From Lineus longissimus (lineage: Eukaryota > Nemertea > Pilidiophora > Heteronemertea > Lineidae), in the NCBI RefSeq assembly GCF_910592395.1, contig NC_088311.1, positions 11,660,501-11,720,500 on the forward strand: a stretch of DNA of 60,000 bases, written 5' to 3'. A model generated the notes under the pieces. That model had not been told where the DNA came from and searched no databases. It was given only the letters and a program-made list of their open reading frames with translations. The position numbers and the translations under genes were made by a program. This document shows, one piece after another, positions 1-13,269 of this stretch; position 1 is the first letter of the stretch, and every line of letters begins with the position of its first letter.

Positions 1-3000
1 CCACACGATCTGCAAATAAACTACTTGACACGTGAACCGCGGGAAAACGGTTTTGAAATAAATTCCTTGCAACAAAGACTTAAGATTAAACAATGATATT
101 AATGAAATGCATTTCTGTATAGCTGTCATACATTAAAATGACCTAACAACATGCTTTTATTAGTGAAATTGAAGTGTAAATTCCCGTAGTTCCACTACTA
201 AACACTGGGCGGCACAACAAGACGGCCGATTGGCCTAATTATTTCTCCCAGTCCAAGTTCCAGAATAAAATTGCTGATATTAAGTCAATTGTTGCCGTAC
301 ATGAAATTTATGCCACCATTTTGAATAGAACAAACTGAAATATTAGGTTTTATGCCAGTTTTATTTTACTTTGTACGATTTCCTGGAGGTTTGGCGAAAT
401 TTTCGATTCGAACCCGCTATCAATGATACCAGTCTATCGAGCCGATAAGCAAAACTGCGAATTTTTTTTTGGAAGAGGACATGTACACAGTATGCAACAG
501 AAAATCATTGTTGCATACACAGCATGCTGTGTATGCAACAGACAGTAGTTTTATGTTCACAGCGTTTTATATTAATATCCATTAGGCTCATTATAAAGCC
601 CCGCCTCCGATTTTATGCTACCTGCTGTGAATCCTAGCAACATTTTCTCTTGAATACACAACATGATGTTTATACAATGTACAGGCACGCGCATTGTCTA
701 GCGTACACAGCAGACTTCGCTGGCTGAAAAAAACTGTTTTGGTAATATTATGGCACACTTGCCATCCAAAAACTGGGGTTTCGGCTTGCGTGTTTTCCAC
801 CACTTGACATTCGCGTACTTCAAGTGCTGTGGAATTTTCCCATCTTTTTTTATCACTCTTTCTTGTTTGTATATGGTTCTAGAGTGCCGTATCACAAAGG
901 CAACGTTGTGTTGCTCCTAGACAGAAAGAGAGCTGTTTGGAAGGCGGGAAAGGACGAGAATTTGGCCCCAACTTGAAGGGAAGCGGGGAGTTCTTCCACC
1001 GCCACCGCCACCGCCATTTTTTCTCCAGCTGACGCCATTGATGACGCAGTTATGTTAATTTGCCTCTGCGTGCAACCAACTTATTCCTGCTTACACAGCA
1101 GTCTGCTGCGTACATAGCCATTGCGGTTTTTTTTAGATACAGGCACGGATGCAATACACCACAAAAATCGATCGCATAATTATTTGATTGTTTTTTTATA
1201 GGCTTGTGATTTTTGGCAAGCCGAACTAGCCTCATGTTTGGAGAGCCACTTGGTAATGAACAGCACTGAAAATCATAATAGAGGTTGAGAGGTATAAAAC
1301 TTGATACCGTAAATGTATGCTAGTTTACAACAATGTCCACTGGTCCCTATTTTTGGACTGGTGTGTTGCTCCACTCTTGTACTGTGATGTAATTCAGAGG
1401 CAAGCCATGCTTGCAAAACTGGCTGTACAACCACAAGTGTTGTTGACCCCGTTTGCCATGAATGATAACACGGATATGATGATAAGCTCCCGGGAGGCTA
1501 TGTGTTCGACTCTCCATCTTTTGCAATAACAAAAGTTCAATAAATGACTAAAATGACGTCCCCTGAAAACCTAATAAAAGCTATCAATGAGGTTTATCTG
1601 CCCTTGCCGGTTGAGGCCTATTGATTGCCATATCATTGATTGCTGTTTCGTTGGGGTAGGTATTATCAAGATGTGCCCTGATAACCCTGGAACAGGCTTT
1701 GTTTAAAGACAAATGACAGTGTAATGGGCTAGGCATGATAATGATAATGGTAATGTTCTTTCCGTATTGTAGAAATTTATAAGCACTTTTCTTATTGGTT
1801 TACAATGTGATCCTTATTTTTGCCTCTTTTTTTTCTTCGTCGATTTACTCCTTGAAATCTATCACCACAGGTCTTTTTATCTTGCATAGCCTAGTTAAAT
1901 TTATATCCAATTTTGTCCCCTGTCAGATTTATTTGGTGTAAATGGCTAGTTTTTTTAGAAAATGTGTTTTTGTGGTCATTTGTCTGTTTATTTCGTGGAT
2001 ATTTTGTGTGGTGTCCGTTTACTCGATAACTGCTTTTAAAATCAAATAAAAGGTTTTTAAGGTATTTGATATGAATTGATATTACTATTTGTCGAGTGGG
2101 ATTGTCATTGTACGTTGACTGTTGAACAGTTATGCGGAAATGACGAAAATATGTCAACATTGTTGAGAGTATATTCCTTCCCTTTGAGAATGCCGATTTG
2201 TAAAATAGAAAGTGATCGACAAACCAGGGGTTTTTCGCCAAAACACATGAGTGCACCTTTTATATGTTAATTGCAATTTATTTCTTATTTTTGAGGATAA
2301 TTTCGACGTGTTCTTATAGAGTATTGCGTCATTGATTTTCGTAAGTTCGGACCGCCTTCTTAGTATTCAAGGCGGTACATTTGAATCGAAGGGCTGAAAG
2401 CTGAATTTTGAAACGACTACGGAAGCGTTTTGGTCCGTAAGATTGCTTTTTTTCGAATGATAACTATACCTTCGTCATCCCCATGTTTTAAGTTATGTAT
2501 CCAATCTTTTGTAAGAGAAGATCAAGTAATTAAAGGTGTTTTTGTTGACAATTATCATGTTGCAATCTTACTGTTTACATTTTCTGGTTCGTCTACCATT
2601 TTGTATGTCATGTGACCTTGAGCTTTTTCATGGGTACGTTCAATACCTGGCGAATGGCAATTGGAAACTGGCAATTTGCGATGTACCAAAAGTATATCAA
2701 GCTATAAAACAGTACCTTAGTTTCAATGGCATGTGGTCTAACCAATTCAATTGTGAACCTGTGGACGATAGGCCTGTCTCACATTTCAACTGTTTGTTAA
2801 TATGATGTATGACCTTGCCAGATAAATGAATATCTTCTATCATCTGAAACGTGAACAAACCTCTGATATCTGCATCAATAAACATCATAAAGTAAAGAAT
2901 CACATCATCGTCCCATTGATGTTTCGTTTCCATTCCGTTATCCCCGCAATTGCAAGAATATGATTCTCGGCTGAGAGTTTTTCATTTGGTTGCTCAATTG

Positions 3001-4099
3001 GGTGTTTTTTTCTCGGAACGTTTGTGCTTCACAATTATATGATTGTAATTTTTTTTCTGATAAAATTGATTTAACATAATAAATCTCTGATTGTCACCAA
3101 TTATCCCGTTTCCCATTTCGTTCTCATACTCCTGTGGGCCACTCGATGTATAAGTGAGAAAAGAGAATACCGGAACGGTTTACAAAAGATCGTCCCATCC
3201 ATGGAATAATCGAAAGGTGAATAAACTTTTCTAAACGGTTTGTTACTATAAAACTATTGTTGGTGCTTTGTCGTATATCATGAGTTAAAAATTATAAAGC
3301 AGGGCTGGAGAATAAAGAAGTTCCGTGAACAGTCATGACAGTAGCTGGTGGGATTACGGTGCAGAGTAAAGTAATATTGCTTACAGTGTGGTACTCCTTT
3401 AATAAAACGAAATTAACTGATGTGTGCAATGCAAGAATAGAAAGGATAAATCGGCTAAGCATGACTTAAGTTCATAATACTCACTTGAACCTACACCTGT
3501 TGGTGCCGTTGTCGTTGCTTCTGAAAAAATAAGCACTCTCTAAACAAACAGAATACGAATTGAAGGTCTTAAATAAATTGCCGCCTCTGACGTCAACATT
3601 TTAGCCATGCTGAATCAAATTCAAAAGCAGGCTGTCCAGGAGCAGGCAATACATCATCCTCGACCTTATCCTGCAAAAATAATTGTCAAAAAGGCAAATA
3701 TGTCACACATACAGATGGTTAGTTTTAATTTTCCTAAGAGAGATTTCTATCCAAATCACTACAAATTATTTTTAATTAGAAACATTTCGAAAGAATTTGG
3801 TTTCGAATCTTTAAAAAACAATATTAAGATAGTACTTTTGTCGGGCTTTCTTTGGAAAAATATTCTATTTTTCTTGCCTAAATATTTATAAAAATAGCCA
3901 ATTATTTCAAACACGCGTGTATATTGCTTTTTAAACTTTAGCTACTATAGTTTGGTTCAAGGTGTTCAGAAATGTTGCATATCGCTCTCATTTTCAAAAT
4001 TAATTACTCTCGGTTTTTTATCAAACCTATATGTACAGTCCTTCCAGAAAGTCAACGTCCACAGGTTTTTTTTTAATATCAAAGAGATGAAATAAGATA
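1..4099. other. Non-coding stretch without recognised gene
   Basis: No reading frame here resembles a known protein, and the few short open frames have no convincing splice context. A (CCG/CCA)n tract lies near 996-1018. Near 3607 a short frame opens with ATG and could be an exon, but it matches no family I recognise. The only distinct structure is the palindrome listed at 509-540. Confidence 0.6.
509..540. repeat. Perfect 32-bp palindrome
   Basis: The 32 bases are exactly self-complementary with no spacer; the half-site is TGTTGCATACACAGCA. A partial copy of one arm (TATGCAACAG) lies just upstream at about 491-500. Related imperfect TACACAGCA/TGCTG pairs occur near 700 and 1092. It could be the remnant of a hairpin element or a binding site; the sequence does not say which. 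Confidence 0.85.
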
Positions 4100-4776
4100 T
4101 TTGAATGCAGTTTTCAGTAGATTATGGTACATTTAGTTGGTTATTTATCTGTTGTATTTGGATGCACCTAATTCCATCCCTTCATTATGTAACAAACATT
4201 TCAAAAAATGTCCAAAAATCACCTTTATTTTATTTTATGTACCTTTTCAAAAATTTGAATGAGCCCATGAACTGTGCTTTATGACCATCATTTTTTGGCA
4301 CTTGCAATTCCATAGAGTGTCTTCGATAGTCAGGACAAATGCACAATTTTGCTTAGGATTTTTATGTTATTTTTCTAATCTCTTCCATAACCTTTCATAA
4401 AGACCCCGAATCATTCATGTATGAGCTGAGTTGGCCATAAAGACCCTGACTGACTGCATTTCTGACTATAAGGGGTGTTCTCAAAGGTCACCAGCTGTAT
4501 GAAAAAAACAATCGCCTGCAGTGAGCTAAATATTATCTTCAAAATGAAAGAATTTAGCAGGAATGTTCTAGTAATGAAAGCAAAAAAACTTGGTTTCATC
4601 ATTGTTCATCTATCTACATTGTGAAAAAGAACGAAATTAAAATAAATTAAAAAAGTCACTCTTTGGACATTTTCTAAATTGCCTGTTACAAAATGAAGAG
4701 ACAGGATTAGCTGGGTCCAAATACAACAGATACATGACCAACTAGATATACCATTCTCTGCTGAAAACTACATTCC
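4100..4776. mobile_element. Inverted-repeat element, unclassified family
   Basis: Arms of about 110 bp at 4100-4215 and 4667-4776 are inverted copies of each other; both carry TCTGTTGTATTTGGA. They flank about 450 bp without coding capacity. Parts of the same unit recur at 18670-18960 (left arm) and 26030-26200 (the internal part seen here at 4470-4650). The unit is therefore a dispersed, non-autonomous repeat. No clear target duplication was found. Confidence 0.65.
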
Positions 4777-5201
4777 ATTCTGCATAGGGGTTTTGCGCCA
4801 TTGAAGAAATGTCATGATAAATGACGTAGCACAAGCTCCAGACTTTATGTTGCAAGTCATTATGACGCATTCATTCAGAATAGGGACAATATCCTGCACA
4901 AAGTCATCCATTTCTGGAGCGGTTGTAGTAGGAACCAACAAACTTTTGAATGAAAGAAAACGCTGGAACATGATGATGTTTTTTTTAGTTTAATTAAATG
5001 TTATTTAACTCACAAAGAAATACAAAGATTATAAGTGACACACATAATAAATACCACTTGATATTGATATAGCGCCCTTATTCACAGAAACAATGTTCAA
5101 AGGTGCTCACATAAGTCAGAAATATGTCGCTCGCAAAATTTCCACTTGTAAAAAGTACTAGTTGGGGAATACAGCGTAACTTGATCAGATATATACCAGG
5201 T

Positions 5202-5221
5202 GGGGGGGGGGGGGGGGGGGG
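5202..5221. repeat. Poly-G run of 20
   Basis: Twenty consecutive G lie inside the LINE C-terminal region, where they insert a run of prolines into the frame after NGLAP. Similar long G or C runs occur at 11257-11270, 18907-18922, about 41485-41498, 42460-42472 and 46491-46510. They are length-unstable, so counts may not be exact. Confidence 0.9.
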
Positions 5222-5336
5222 CAAGCCCATTTAGCGCTTTGTTTACCATCAGCAGAACCCTGAATTTAATTCGCTCACGCACTGGCAACCAATGCAACCT
5301 TAGTAACACAGGTGTAACGGTAACGGTATTTGCCGC

Positions 5337-6416
5337 GGTAGTTGATAAAACTTGAAAATAGTGAAACCATGTAACCTGTGCTAAACCATGGAATCAGTCC
5401 TAAAAATGCATAAAAACATGAAATAATGCCATTGAAACCTAAGGTGGTTACGAATGAATATTTGGAGCTTATTTTTACATTATCAGATCGGAATTTGACG
5501 GTAGTTTAGAAATCAGTCGCATTTCCGATTCAACAATCTATATTTTAGAACAACCCAGTCATACCTCGCCTCCAGTGTACATTACTGGTCTCCCAAATAT
5601 GGGCATGCACGTCACGACACGCCCACCACACACCCATAATATGGACCAATCAGCGCTCCGCTTACTACGTCACCACACGGGGCCCTTTGAACTACGGAGC
5701 AGTGTGATCATACAGGGTGATACAGAGAAGATTGACTACATCATTCAGTACCGCCTGGCACATATCCGTTCATCATCTTAAACATGACAAGAAACGTATG
5801 AGAAGATTTATTACCGAAGGTTTTAGCCGGGTTTGGAGATGAAAAATGAGAACGAATTCCTTCACGGTGAGCGATTTTGTACATTTTCATGTACACATTG
5901 AGGGATGTAGAGATATTTTCGTGATGTCACCAGTTGTAAGCGGACACACTTTTTAGTGATTCCCGTGTACATGTTTGTCCTATCTACCAAGCTTAATCAG
6001 AACATTATATGTACAAAATGATTTTTCTAATAAAAACGTTTTATTTTAGTACATGTATATGGAATACAAAATAATCACAAAACCTTTCTTTTGCTTTCAT
6101 TGAAAAGAAATCATTAGATATTTGCAATTGCGGCCCGTCATGAATATAAGTTTATTTTTTAACAACAACAACGCATTTCAAATGCATTCCATGATGACGT
6201 CATCCTCCACAAAAAGGTGGTTTCTGGAACTACTGGCAAATTGCTATCAATAAAGTCAGCTGGGACGAGACTGGCAGTTGGAAGGGTATAAATTGTGGAA
6301 GGAACGCACCCGATTTCACGCGGTACTTGCACAGTGATTCCACGGTTTAGTACTGACTATTCCATGGTTTAGCACAGGTTACATGGTTTCACTGATTCCA
6401 AGTTTTATCAACTACC
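5337..6416. mobile_element. Non-autonomous TIR element with 9-bp TSD (MULE-like)
   Basis: The element starts GGTAGTTGATAAAACTTG and ends with its reverse complement. The terminal inverted repeats are about 60 bp (5337-5397 and 6354-6416). It is flanked on both sides by ATTTGCCGC (5328-5336 and 6417-6425). It interrupts the LINE between SRLDYCNS and LHWLPV, which fixes the boundaries independently. The interior has no transposase-like frame. A 9-bp duplication is the usual length for Mutator-like elements; that assignment is inference, because no transposase is present. Confidence 0.88.
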
Positions 6417-8272
6417 ATTTGCCGCCCTACTTTGCAACAGCTGTAGCTTTCCTATTGCTATTGCAATAGTCAAGCCTAGAAATCAGTAGATATTGGATCA
6501 GTGTCTTTGTAGCATCAGTCGTCAGTTGCTTGCGAGCCATTCCAATGCATCGACGATTGTAAGACGCTGAACTTGCAGAATTTTTGATATGACTGCCGAT
6601 AGGAAGAGCAGAGTTGACCATGACTCCTAAGTTCTTGATGGGTACCGAACTTCCACCCCCGCGACAATGTTTGTACTCACGTTCAAGGATTGCAGGGACT
6701 GCCAAACACTGCAGCTTCAGTCTCTTCCGGGTAACCATTGAGTTTGTTTTCAAATAGCCATTGGTGAATCATGGTTAACTTCCTTTCGAGTTCACTAAAC
6801 TGGCTACCAATGACCTGTGCTCTGCGTAGGGCACTGAGAGCTCGGTATACTTGCTTATCATCATCATCATACCCGTGTCGGTGAATGCTGTCGTTCTTCA
6901 ACAATTGACCAAGTGGCAGAATGTAAATGAGAAAAAACAGCGGTCCAAGGACAGAGCATTGGGGAACACCGTATTGTAACACCTTGGCACTTGACCTGCT
7001 GCCGTTAATTGTCATATGTTGTGTACGACCGGATAAGTAGGATATAAACCATGCAAGTGCCGTGCCTTGTATTCGAAGCAAGTATCTCATTCGGTTAAGA
7101 AGAATCGTATAGTCCACGGTATCGAAAGCCACACTTGTCTATAAAACTAGCACCGCACATCAATGTTGATCCAACATATATCTGATGTCATTCTGGACCT
7201 TAAGTACAGCTGTATTCGTGCTACCCAACCCTGTAGGCGGATTGGAAAACATCATGCAGCTGATATGTGTCCATATACGCATTGAGGCGAGCAGCAACCA
7301 CCCGTTCTAGAACTTTAGAAAGGAAAGAAAGGTTGCTGACAGGCCTGTATAGTTATTCAAAACCTCTGCATCCAGTGATGGTTTCTTGATCAGTGGAGGG
7401 ACTAATGCGCATTTCATAGATTCTGGTACGATTCCTGTTCCGAGTGACTTAATGATGATTCCTCGGACTAAGGGAACAATCGTAGAGATTACAGGCTTCA
7501 ACAGCCATGTTGGCATTTGGTCAAGGTCACACGATTTTGTTGGTTTTGTTGGTTCTGCAAGTTCACCAGCACTTCCATGTTGTGGTAGTTTTACCACACT
7601 GTCTTTCAGTAAAACTTCATTAAAAACCCTCTGCAGGGCTTTGGCATCAATCTTCTCATTGAAGTATTTTGCTTTGTTGTCCCGAAGCAGGCTGTTATAA
7701 CGCATTTTAGAAAAACACGGAACATTTCTAGATGCACAGAAAGTGTTGTGCATCTCCAACGACGCTCTGCTCGTTTGTCTAACTTTGCCTGGTACAGTTT
7801 AGGGCCAAACCACGAGTGAGTTGGCCTCAGCGTTACAGGCTTAGTTTGTAATGGAGCATGGGCATCTAGGACCTTCTTAAGAGTGGTATCATAGTGCTCA
7901 CACATTTCTGGCAGAGGCGCATCAACGGATGGAATCCCGGCTGTGGTAAATGTCCTGCTCCACCAAAGATGGGACAACGTCACGGAGTCTCCTGGTTTTT
8001 ACTTCAATGCAACTTCAATGTACAATGTACATTGGAGACGGTTTTGGATACGAAATTCTACAGAGAAAGAGGTTGTCGTCCGAGATCATGTCACACTGTT
8101 TCAAACATTTAAGGATATCACTGTCACTCAAGGTCACCGCCATATCCAGAGTGTGACCCGATCTGTGGGTTGAAAATGTGACGTGCAGCTTTAAGTTGTA
8201 AGAGTCACGGACTTTGTTTTCGTCACGAATGTTTACGTACATGACTCCTGCCCAAAGCACGTGACCAAGCAA

Positions 8273-11200
8273 ACAGATGACGGCATATGATCTATCTAAT
8301 CCATGATTTGTTAAGGAGACGTGACGTCATCGTTTTTGTGGTCACGTGATCACTGGCAGGTGACATGATTTCTGCAGGTCACGCACCTGACGGTTGTATA
8401 CGAAAATAATTCAGTTTGAGATCAATGAGTGGGCTCACCATACCAGTTGAATGGTATTTTCCATTTTAAATATATTTTTTCTTACATGGAGAATTAGGTG
8501 TGTTTAAAATGAAAATGATGAAGTTTCAGTCCAATTGGCTCACTTGTGTGGTTTTGGGCCTCAAATTAACCCACTGTGGTAAAAAAGCTGATTCGTGGGT
8601 TAAAAGCCGTCAAAAATCAACCCCACCTAATTTTAGACCCCCAAACCCTGAAATTATCACACACAGCGTACATCAGAAAATTCATGGTTTGACAGGCTTG
8701 GATGAATCCATTTGGCTGTGAAAGCGTTTCTGCTGATTAACTATTAACCTCTGGGAAAAAGTTAGGAGCTTGGGGATTGTGCCAATTTAACTAAAACATT
8801 GCTTGGCAGTTTATTACAGGGACGTAAGCTGCAGAATTTTTAGTCCTGCCGGCCACAAAATAAGGGAACAATTGGTGTCCTGGCGCATTTTGCATTCTTG
8901 GATAAAAAAAGATTCAGAACGATATTTTGGGGGCAAAATACAGATTTTTGGTATTCTGTAAATTTCTAATTCATTCTGCTTTGAAAACGGTCCTGAACAA
9001 CGTTTTCTGAATTTCCACAAGAAAAACGGCTTTCTGCATTGAAAATAAATTTCCTGAAAATGAATTCTGCTTTGGCGTGCTATACGTAACGTCAGGAACG
9101 ACGTTAGATTTCAATACAGCGCTACGCATTATGATGTCAAAGCGTCAAGTATGCGCCGTCTGCTGGTTGGAATTGGCAATCATGTTTTGGAAGCCATTTC
9201 CTGTAGCTTTGGGATCCAAATTCGACAAGATCGAAAGAATTCGGCCAGTGCTATCAATGCGAAAGATCAAGATAAGTTGGAACAATCCAAAGCAAATATA
9301 ATCATGTAAAGAAAAGTTTGTTTTTTATAGTGTCACCCCTAATCAAAGGGCCAGCCAGCTTTTGGCTTATGATACACTCTTTTAGCTCAAAACTCCTATC
9401 TCTAATGCCAGGCGCCTGGCGAGAAGGCAGTTTACCCTATATTTAACTGGCTGGCGGCTAACCAACTGGCTGCATCGGAAAAAGGTTACCAGCGTGCCTC
9501 GAACCTTCGACCACTAGGCCATCGAGATCGGTTTATGTAAGTTATACACACGCGACGTCGTGAGCGATGTGATCTGATATCTGACAATATCAGGCCATTT
9601 CATTCGATACATACTCCCTCAATGCCCTGCTGAACTCAGTCTAGTATCGTCATGTATAGAGTGGCTGTTCCGTTTTCTTCCCCCGGCTGTCCGTCTGATG
9701 TATGCATTGATATATTTGTTATAAACCGCGAATAAACACTCGTAAAACCTTAAATTTGAAAATGCTGACTTTCAATTCATACGTGAATGTTGGAGTTTAA
9801 TCACTGTGTCTTGTGTTAATTTAACCGTGAATTCGAGTGTTTTCGGCTGGGGTGCACCTGTACAGTGCCTTGCACTATACCATTTTTATTGACACTCACT
9901 CTACTTGAAATTGTGAATTGCTGGAAATAACTGTCTTGTATTCAAATATTGCCTCATGTGGCAGGCGAGTGAGGGCTTTAAGACAAGGGTTCCACTACCA
10001 AATTAAATTACTTCAGATTCCTTGTCTGTCCCCTCTCTTGCATGTGTATCATGACACAATATCATGTTGCATGCTACCATTAGGCCATACATTAACTTTT
10101 CGGACATCATTGCATCTTAGTCACAACATTGTTCACCTGAACAGGTGCATGATTACATAAAGGTATTCAATGAGTTTTCTATTTCCAAACAAAATTGTTA
10201 TGATAAGATATTTCATTATGCTAAAGGATACGTGTACCAAGAAATGAATATGACAAATCGCTTAGTAATACTTACACAAGATAAAATTTAGCAATAGCCA
10301 GGTAAAGTTACGACATCAGGAATTGTTGAAATTTTGATAATCATTGTATATTTCTTTGTAAATAAGATGTAAAATAGTAATGATTAGTATTATTTTTGTA
10401 TCCAATATTGTTGTATAAATTCATCAAGATATTTGTTTTCTTGAGAAATATCATAAATTTGTATATCATTCTTGTGAAACATATTGAGTCATACATTTTG
10501 ACGCAATCCAGGGGAAACACTTCAGAAAAGCCAGTTTAAACCAGAAATAGGTAGCGAGTTGATGAGTAAACTGACCAAAATTACGAAATAACTAAATTCC
10601 TCAAAAACAGGTATAATCCTGAACTCACACGGGTATATAAAGAGTTGCTAAATCGAGAGATAAGTACACAGAACAGAACAGGACATGACATGACAGGCGG
10701 ATAGATCATAGAGACACATGGTCACTGAGATCTTAATCCAGAAAACTCCGATTTCCAGTATTGCTCATATTTTGGATATTTTCAAACGTTTGTACGGTTT
10801 CAACCAAACACGGGACACGTAAGTTAACCAATTTCATACCTTTCTCCATGCTGTAATTATTATTCTTGACCTGGTACCAACTTAATTAACCACCTTCTTG
10901 ATTATCATTTTTTTCTGGCTTTGAAGTGTTCTCCCTAGGTTTGTTAGCGGAAATTGATTTTGATAAGAACATATTGATTACTATTACCATTATCTTTACA
11001 CCTGCTGTTATCAATAACATCTCAATGGTATTCAGCCCAATCAATCTTTAGGCCTTTAAAATGTATCCCTCCTGCCTCCTACTATTGTAAATTCTCCTCA
11101 ATAAATTTGTAAAACATATTTTACTCTCATCTTGGTAATATTGTGTGCTATACTAACAACCGTTTACATAAAATTGATTCCTAGCGAAGAGGAACGATTC

Positions 11201-12412
11201 TTACAGGCGCCCCTTTCTGCTATAATCAAGCTTGTGCTTTACTCTTGTACCAAAATCCCCCCCCCCCCCCCACCCCCAACACTGTAACGTTTAGCAAAGC
11301 CTGACACAAAGAATACCTCGCATTTAGGACTCGTTTTCCCCAAAGCAACATACCGGCACCATACTTGAAATATTGACTTGTCTCAATAAGACCTCCAGCG
11401 GTGAAAGATAACTAATCTGTCACAGATGTCAATTAAAAGTTACCTGTCTTTACATTTGCTTGTTTCAGAACCTTGTGTGATTTCTTGAGCAATCCTCTTA
11501 CCATTTTCACAAGAGTAAGAGTTATTCCCCAGATCACTGTTCCCATTGCTGGAGCAATTCTTACCATTTCACACACGTAATATTTATTCCCTGGATCACT
11601 GTCCCTATTACCAGCGCAGTTTTACAACTTCACAAGCCTAAGACAAACGCCCACTTAAACCCTATATGGTGGAGAACTACCATTGCCTTTATAACATCTT
11701 CCCTTCACTACTTCAACCGATCCATTTAATTCAAACCCCGTAATTAGTGAACCGACTCAAATCCTAAAAGCACCGTACAAATCCACTATGAGAAGAGCCT
11801 TATGATAGTTTCTGATTTCTTGGTTATTCCCAGAATTTCTATTTATTTCGAGCAATCTTTCTGCTAATTTTCACTGTCCAAATCTTGTTTTTTCTGGAAT
11901 GTATACGCAGCCATGCCTCTTTTGCGGCCTGGAGCTTTTGCGGGAGTATGGAAGGAAGATATTTCGTGAGCCTTACAAACATCTTGTACCCACAATAACC
12001 CGTATTGAGACTGCAAATGCAGACTGGCGTTGTCGAATCAAGCTTGATCCACTATGTTGATTATTTTTGTCTACCTCAACCTCGATTACAGTAAAGAATG
12101 TATACAAAGTCGTAGTGTATTAGATGTATGAAATCGGACTTTCCTGACCTGTCGTACAGGTTGGCTTGATATCATAATGCGATGCTCTGATTGGGCGAAA
12201 CGTTTTTTTTGCGGCCACTTAAGAGAACAGGGTCGGAAACACGCGTAAGGAGAAGTTGTGCTGTAGGTCCTAAGTCGTGTTGTAGGCCCTGTTTGCAAGA
12301 GGATAGTCTGCTCTGGTCAGGTTTGGTTTGGTCCCGTGTAAACGGCCCTGTAGTCATACACGCTATAAACGTTACCAATACGTCTTTCTCAAAGGTTCCC
12401 CCATGACGTCAT
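8273..12412. other. Non-coding stretch with scattered repeats
   Basis: No recognisable protein-coding sequence. It holds a weak tRNA-like segment near 9490-9535, a C14 run at 11257-11270, and a two-copy diverged repeat of about 70 bp at 11500-11640 (shared words ATCACTG and ACCA near TTCACA). Short open frames at 9077-9301 and 9918-10160 match nothing known to me. Confidence 0.55.
9490..9535 (-). repeat. tRNA-like SINE head fragment (weak)
   Basis: On the minus strand TGGCCTAGTGGTC resembles a tRNA A box and GGTTCGAGGC a B box. They are almost adjacent, so this cannot be a functional tRNA. At best it is a truncated promoter head of a tRNA-derived SINE. Confidence 0.3.
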
Positions 12413-13269
12413 AGTACGAAAGCCGAGAAGGGTCATTCGAGATCCGAAATCCGAGATCCGAAATCTGAATTATCCAATCAGACGGCATGTAAAAATCGGT
12501 TGATGAAGTAACCAATGGTAGGTTGTGTCTCATCAGCAGCATGGTTTGAAATTTATTGAGTTGAGAGCCATGCACTTGATACGACATTCGCTCTAAAGAC
12601 AATATCGGGCGAAGTAAAGGGTTCATTCCCATCTCGCCCCTTCCCATTCTGCCCCTTCCCAATTGGCCCCTTTCCCATTTCGCCCCTTTCCCACTAGTAA
12701 GCCAAACAAGTATAATATGGCATTCACAATTGAACCTAGTGCCGCACTTGCGACGAGACATTTGGATGGGACAGCAAGACACCACTAGCCCAGGTGGCTG
12801 CCAGCCATCATAAATGCAGATTATAAACAAACCTAAGTGGATTCGATGGACCAATTCAATAATCTCCTGTAATTGACAACTACAGCCGCTGCAAATACCT
12901 GTGTTTAACATTCACAAGTCGAGCACATTATTTATTACGAAAAACCGATCGGAATATGATTTTCAGAGCTCCAAATATCCAAATTTCAACGATCTATTTT
13001 AGCACGCACCCTGTTGAACGAGTAATGATCCACAACCTCTTCACAAATGGAAGAAATTCTTCCCAAAATGTAGGGATATGCACTACTTTTCAAGATGGAA
13101 GTCTAACACCTGCGCTAGAGGGTGTTTGTGAGCCCCGATCAACGCCTCTAGTGTCAAGATTGATACGCCTGACTTCATTGGCTAGTTGCGTCAGCGTCTA
13201 GTAACGCCGCCGCTGATTGGATAATTCAGATCTCGGATCTCGGATGATCCTTCTTGGCTTTCGTATAAT
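12413..13269. mobile_element. Short TIR element, probable TA target site
   Basis: Arms at about 12415-12485 and 13205-13269 are inverted copies. Outer ends read CGAAAGCC inward, and the inner ends contain AATTATCCAATCAG. The left arm has an extra GAGATCCGA unit. TA lies at both outer edges, consistent with a TA-targeting superfamily, but since TA is its own complement it could also be part of the repeat. The interior contains a 4-5 copy, roughly 16-bp tandem repeat of CCCATYTCGCCCCTTT type at 12625-12692. No transposase frame is recognisable. Confidence 0.7.

Larger units (their letters stand above)
5030..8272 (-). pseudogene. Degenerate L2/CR1-clade LINE ORF2
   Basis: Read on the minus strand, fragments appear in the family's order. 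The end of the endonuclease with THRSGHTLD is at 8272-8015. The linker with LRPTHSWF is at 7983-7606. The early reverse transcriptase with NNY is at 7759-7307, and the core with AFDTVDYTILLNR is at 7132-6683. Next comes SRLDYCNS at about 6470, then LHWLPVRERI at 5300-5097. The 3' tail near 5070 has the GCGCTATAT motif usual in this clade. The catalytic box expected as YADD reads YDDD, and the pieces lie in different frames, so the copy is dead. The N-terminal endonuclease is missing, and the 3' coding part is split by the insertion at 5337-6416. Clade assignment rests on remembered motifs. Confidence 0.85.

Noticed and set aside
1891-2256. 121-codon minus-strand frame as a gene
   Set aside because: AT-rich sequence, no recognisable motif, no splice or promoter context; likely chance.
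3607-3891. Coding exon starting MLNQIQKQAVQEQ
   Set aside because: Only the first 35 codons look protein-like, the donor is weak, and no neighbouring exon was found.
12372-12911. 179-codon minus-strand frame
   Set aside because: It spans the element edge and the CCCATYTCGCCCC tandem repeat, and its Gly/Met/Arg-rich part comes from the repeat; no domain is visible.
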